From: Janibacter cremeus
GTDB lineage: Bacteria > Actinomycetota > Actinomycetes > Actinomycetales > Dermatophilaceae
Direction of reading: 5' to 3'
Length of the DNA stretch: 64,000 bases
Assembly: GCF_013409205.1 (NCBI RefSeq)
Contig: NZ_JACCAE010000001.1
Coordinates: forward strand, 1,798,001 to 1,862,000
Below the pieces are notes generated by a model. The model saw only the letters and a list, made by a program, of their open reading frames with translations. It had not been told where the DNA came from and ran no database searches. Each line of letters starts with the position of its first letter. Position 1 is the stretch's first letter. Position numbers and translations under genes: made by a program. Positions 60,832 through 64,000 of the stretch are shown here, in pieces.

Positions 60832-61880
60832 TGGGGCGCGGCGTGGCGCGAAGGGGGACGTCCCGCGCCTGGTCGCGGCCCGCCCAGCGGTGCGGCGCTT
60901 TCGTCGGCAGTGCCATCGTCGTGGGGCTGCTTGCGTCCTGCGCGGGGGCGCCGGAGCCCGACCCGAGCGCCTCGGACGGAGCCTCGCGGGACGGCTTCCC
61001 GGTCACGATCGACAACTGTGGTCGGCAGGTGACGCTCGAGGAGCCGCCTGGGCGTGCGGTGATGATGAACCATGCGGCGACCGAGATGGTCCTCGCGCTG
61101 GACCTGGCTGATCGGGTCGCGGGTACCTCTTCCCGCCAGCCAGTGCCCGAGCGGTGGAAAGAGGCCTACGACTCGATCGAGGTCCTCGCCGAGGAGTACC
61201 CGTCGCAGGAGGTCTTCCTGTCGGCCGAACCGGACTTCGCCATCGCCACCGAGCACTCGGCCTTCACGTCCAAGGATGTCGGCACCCGCGACGAGCTGGC
61301 CGACCAGGGCATCCCGACCTACAGATCGTCGTTCCAGTGCTCGAAGGAAGAGGACAGGGCGAAGAGCTCCTTCCCGGCCGCATGGGCCGAGATCACTGAC
61401 ATCGGGCGTCTGTTCGGTGTCCCGGAGAGAGCCGAACGCCTGGTCGAGCGGCAGCGGCAGACGATGGATCGACTGCAGGACCTCTCGCCCGGCGAGGGCA
61501 TCTCGGTTTTCTGGTACGACATGCACACGAAGTCCCCCATCGTGGGCGCCGGTGGGGGCGGCCCGCAGGTGATCCTCGGGGCAACCGGCGCGAGGAACAT
61601 CTTCGGTCACATCAACGATGACTTCGAGGTCGTGAGCTGGGAGAAGGTGGTCGCCGCCGACCCCGACGTGATCGTGCTCGCGGACTGGTCCAGCTCCAGC
61701 GCGCAGGAGAAGATCGAGTTCCTCGAGAGCGACCCGGCGTTGTCGCAGCTGACCGCGGTGAAGAACAGACGCTATGTCACGGTCCCGTCGCAGATGACCC
61801 TCTCCCGTGTCCGGTTGGTGGAGGGTGCGCAGACCGTGGCCGAGGGGTTGGCGGAGTACGACGAGCTGGGCACGCGATGA
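60831..61880 (+). CDS. ABC substrate-binding lipoprotein, second tandem copy
   Basis: 349-residue paralogue of the preceding gene with lipobox LASC (GLLASCAG), FPVTIDNCGRQVTLEEPPGR and EVVSWEKVVAADPDVIVLAD. The ligand-contacting lobe sequences differ more than the framework, so the two may bind different corrinoids (for example cobinamide and cobalamin) or one may be a receptor spare. Start ATG overlaps the previous stop (TGATG) and the stop overlaps the permease start, so all are coupled. Confidence 0.88.
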   Translation: MGRGVARRGTSRAWSRPAQRCGAFVGSAIVVGLLASCAGAPEPDPSASDGASRDGFPVTIDNCGRQVTLEEPPGRAVMMNHAATEMVLALDLADRVAGTSSRQPVPERWKEAYDSIEVLAEEYPSQEVFLSAEPDFAIATEHSAFTSKDVGTRDELADQGIPTYRSSFQCSKEEDRAKSSFPAAWAEITDIGRLFGVPERAERLVERQRQTMDRLQDLSPGEGISVFWYDMHTKSPIVGAGGGGPQVILGATGARNIFGHINDDFEVVSWEKVVAADPDVIVLADWSSSSAQEKIEFLESDPALSQLTAVKNRRYVTVPSQMTLSRVRLVEGAQTVAEGLAEYDELGTR

Positions 61881-62917
61881 GGTCCCAGTCTCTCTCCGCG
61901 GTGATGACGCTCGCGGCGGTCCTGACGCTCGTGGCGGCCATGGTGCACGCCCTGACCGCCGGTCCGGTGGCCATCCCGGCCCAGGATGCGCTGGCGACGG
62001 TGGCCCGTCGCATGCACATCGGGGACTTCGACGTCACGGTTCTCACCGACCAGATCGTGTGGCAGCTGCGGCTGCCCCGGGTGCTCGGGGCGGCTGCGGT
62101 CGGAGCCGCACTGGCGATCTCGGGTGCGGTGCTCCAGTCACTCACCCGCAACGACCTCGCCGATCCCTACCTGCTCGGGATCTCCGGCGGAGGTGGGGTC
62201 GGCGCGGTCGCGGTCATCGTGCTCGGGTTCCCCGTTGCCGGCATCCTCGGCACGGCGGCGCTGGCGATCGGCGCCTTCGTGGGAGCCCTCGGGGCGCTGG
62301 CACTCGTGCTGGCCCTCTCGGCCACCCGCGAAGGGGACCTGCCACCGGCTCGCACCGTGCTGGCAGGTGTCGCCGTGGGCCTGGCGTGCTCGTCGGCCGT
62401 CTCCTTCATGGTGACCGTGCTCGGCGACCGGAACACCGCCAACCAGGTCCTGCACTGGACCCTCGGGTCGGTGGCCGGCGTGCGCTGGTCCTCCGCCGTC
62501 TTCCTCGTGGTCGTCGCAGTCCTCGCCACGGTGGTGCTCATCGGTTTCGCCAGGACCTTGGACGCCTTCGCCTTCGGGGAGAACACCGCCCGCACTCTCG
62601 GGATCCACGTGGAGCGGGTCCGGTGGACGCTGCTGGGACTGACGGCGCTGGTGACCGCCTGCGCGGTCGCGTACGCGGGTCTCATCGGGTTCGTCGGGCT
62701 GGTCGTGCCGCATGTGGTCCGTTTGCTGATCGGGCCGGCCCACGGCGTGCTCCTGCCGCTGTCAGCGATCCTCGGCGCCACCGCGCTCGTGGGGGCGGAC
62801 ACGCTCTCACGCACCCTCGTGGAGAGCCAGGAGGTCCCGCTGGGCGTGGTGACCGGACTCGTCGGTGCACCGGTGTTCGCACTGCTGCTGCACCGGGAGA
62901 GGAGAAGGCTCGGATGA
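61877..62917 (+). CDS. FecCD/BtuC-type ABC permease
   Basis: 346-residue membrane permease with about ten helices. Characteristic parts: LRLPRVLGAAAVGAALAISG, QSLTRNDLADPYLLGISGGG, and GLIGFVGLVVPHVVRLLIGPAH with the cytoplasmic coupling region. It is the inner-membrane channel of a cobalamin/siderophore-class importer. In this operon the riboswitch makes cobalamin the best guess. Confidence 0.92.
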   Translation: MRSQSLSAVMTLAAVLTLVAAMVHALTAGPVAIPAQDALATVARRMHIGDFDVTVLTDQIVWQLRLPRVLGAAAVGAALAISGAVLQSLTRNDLADPYLLGISGGGGVGAVAVIVLGFPVAGILGTAALAIGAFVGALGALALVLALSATREGDLPPARTVLAGVAVGLACSSAVSFMVTVLGDRNTANQVLHWTLGSVAGVRWSSAVFLVVVAVLATVVLIGFARTLDAFAFGENTARTLGIHVERVRWTLLGLTALVTACAVAYAGLIGFVGLVVPHVVRLLIGPAHGVLLPLSAILGATALVGADTLSRTLVESQEVPLGVVTGLVGAPVFALLLHRERRRLG

Positions 62918-63720
62918 GCTGCATCACCAGCGCCGGCGTCGCCTGGGCGGCTCACGGCGTCTCGTGGACGGTCGACGACACGACCGTGCTGGACGGGGTG
63001 ACGCTGTCGGGCGAGCCCGGCCGCGTGACGGCCCTCCTGGGGCCCAACGGGTCCGGCAAGACGACCTTCCTCTCCCTCCTCTCCGGGGTGCGCAAACCGT
63101 CGACGGGGCGCATCGAGGTGGGTGACCCGCCGCGCCCCCTTCGCCGGATGAGGCCCCGGACCCGGGCACGCACCCTGGCCCTGGTCGAGCAGCACGCGGA
63201 CACCGGTCTGCAGCTGACCGTGCGCCAGGTCGTCGAGCTCGGGCGCATCCCCCACCGCAGGCGGGACGCCACGCACGAGGACCACTCCGTCGTGAGTGAG
63301 GCCATGCAGCTCGCCGAGGTCTCCCATCTGGTCGACCGCTCGTGGGCGACGTTGTCGGGGGGTGAGCGCCAGCGGGTGCAGCTGGCGCGGGCGCTGGCGC
63401 AGCAGCCGTCGCTGCTTCTGCTGGACGAGCCGACCAACCATCTCGACCTGCACCACCAGATCGACTTCCTCACCCGGATCCGCTCCCTCGGGGTGACCAC
63501 GATCGCGGCCCTGCACGATCTCGAGCTGGCCGCTGCCTTCTGCGACGACGCCGCCGTCCTGGAGGGTGGCCGCCTCGTCAGATCAGGCACGGTTGATGAG
63601 GTGCTCACCCCCGAGCTCGTCGCCGACGTGTACCGCGTCGACGCAGACGTCGAGCGGCATCCGCGGGTCGCAAGGCCCCACGTGCGGTGGGCGGGCCTCA
63701 TCGAGGAGGGCGCCCGATGA
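62914..63720 (+). CDS. ABC ATPase of the cobalamin-type importer
   Basis: 268-residue ATP-binding subunit with Walker A LLGPNGSGKTTFLS, Q-loop region, signature LSGGERQRVQLARALAQQ and Walker B LLLLDEPTNHLD, the BtuD/FecE pattern. The start overlaps the permease stop by 4 nt. It powers uptake together with the BtuC-like permease. Confidence 0.92.
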   Translation: MSCITSAGVAWAAHGVSWTVDDTTVLDGVTLSGEPGRVTALLGPNGSGKTTFLSLLSGVRKPSTGRIEVGDPPRPLRRMRPRTRARTLALVEQHADTGLQLTVRQVVELGRIPHRRRDATHEDHSVVSEAMQLAEVSHLVDRSWATLSGGERQRVQLARALAQQPSLLLLDEPTNHLDLHHQIDFLTRIRSLGVTTIAALHDLELAAAFCDDAAVLEGGRLVRSGTVDEVLTPELVADVYRVDADVERHPRVARPHVRWAGLIEEGAR

Positions 63721-64000
63721 GCGCCGCCGCACGAGACGAAGGGGGGACGTCCTCCCCCTTCGTCCTCGTCGGTATGTCGCCGCGAGAGGCTGCTGACCGC
63801 TGTGATCTCGACCGGTTGGCCGCGGCCACGGGGGCGAGCGTCGCATTCCTGCAGATGGCTGATCCATCGCTGGCCGCCGCGCTGACCCGGCTGGCTGACA
63901 ACGGTGCCGAGGACGTCCGTCTGGTCGCCGCGCGGCTGGGGTCCACGGGCCCTGCCAACTCCTGGCTGAGGCGCATCGCCGGCCACTGGGTGCGTGGACG
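63717..64000 (+). CDS. Partial gene, possible CbiX-like/cobalamin-related protein
   Basis: The frame starts at ATG 63717 overlapping the ATPase stop and is still open at the right edge, giving about 94 residues: FVLVGMSPREAADRCDLDRL, then LQMADPSLAAALTRLADNGAE, and GSTGPANSWLRRIAGHWVRG. The ALxxLxxxGAxxVxLV and SWLRRxAGHW patterns resemble CbiX/sirohydrochlorin-chelatase-type domains seen downstream of B12 operons, but too little is visible to be sure. Cobalamin synthesis or salvage is inferred from the operon. Confidence 0.55.
   Translation, partial: MSAAARDEGGTSSPFVLVGMSPREAADRCDLDRLAAATGASVAFLQMADPSLAAALTRLADNGAEDVRLVAARLGSTGPANSWLRRIAGHWVRG

Overview
The window is about 70 percent G+C and densely packed with short intergenic gaps. 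The gene content points to a mycothiol-using actinobacterium, most likely of the order Micrococcales (Intrasporangiaceae-like; the family is a guess). Supporting signs are a mycothiol-dependent maleylpyruvate-isomerase-type enzyme, a mycoredoxin-like glutaredoxin, a 10-methyl branched fatty acid gene pair, a REP13E12-type HNH nuclease behind a LexA-type box, a c-di-AMP riboswitch in front of an NlpC/P60 cell-wall hydrolase, and several probable leaderless or GTG starts. No rRNA, tRNA, CRISPR array, insertion sequence or prophage was seen. The region looks like ordinary chromosome with small accessory modules.

Layout. 0-4 kb: a small K+-channel protein faces a four-gene minus-strand run (serine hydrolase, MpaB-type oxygenase, SRPBCC protein, heliorhodopsin). 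4-7.1 kb: secreted HNH/excalibur nuclease, flavin-binding protein, and a thioredoxin-reductase-like enzyme with a methyltransferase carrying a His-rich loop. 7.2-10.4 kb: a sulfur (persulfide) module with a CstR-like repressor, a DUF302 protein, an operator palindrome, a metallo-beta-lactamase/rhodanese protein, a Cys-rich mini-protein and a TauE/SafE exporter. 10.4-13.8 kb: a GntR regulator divergent from a DsbA/CcdA/CPVC-membrane thiol-redox operon plus a DksA-type zinc finger. 13.8-20.8 kb: OsmC, MFS transporter, SWIM-SNF2 ATPase, HNH nuclease. 21-33.3 kb: minus-strand block with M4 protease, second DsbA, formaldehyde-dehydrogenase-like ADH, EamA transporter, IlvD, DJ-1/PfpI, aconitase, flavoprotein disulfide reductase and acyl-CoA ligase. 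33.4-43.2 kb: ferredoxin-reductase-like enzyme, an S15-hydrolase/ABC-ATPase fusion with its permease, and small stress and redox proteins. 43.2-46.3 kb: two NlpC/P60 hydrolases flanking a small alarmone synthetase, one behind a full c-di-AMP riboswitch and the other behind what looks like a deleted remnant. 46.5-54 kb: GNAT-NUDIX fusion, membrane protein/HTH pair under tandem palindromes, AtoE-type transporter, ADH, MerR regulator, glutaminase-STAS, hydrolase. 54.1-56.8 kb: the two genes for 10-methyl fatty acid synthesis. 56.8-58.5 kb: GTPase, mycoredoxin, SprT-like protein. 58.6-64 kb: LLM flavoprotein, then a cobalamin riboswitch controlling a BtuF-BtuF-BtuC-BtuD import operon with a tandem duplicated binding protein, running off the right edge into a possible CbiX-like gene.

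The most unusual signals are two 112-bp copies of an unrecognised element with inverted-repeat ends (15677-15788 and 51867-51978), the riboswitch and remnant pair in front of paralogous hydrolases, the heliorhodopsin gene and its neighbours, tandem GTCAA-N7-TTGAC sites, and strong over-representation of the word CGAAGGGG on both strands. All functions are inferred from reading the sequence. No database search was run.
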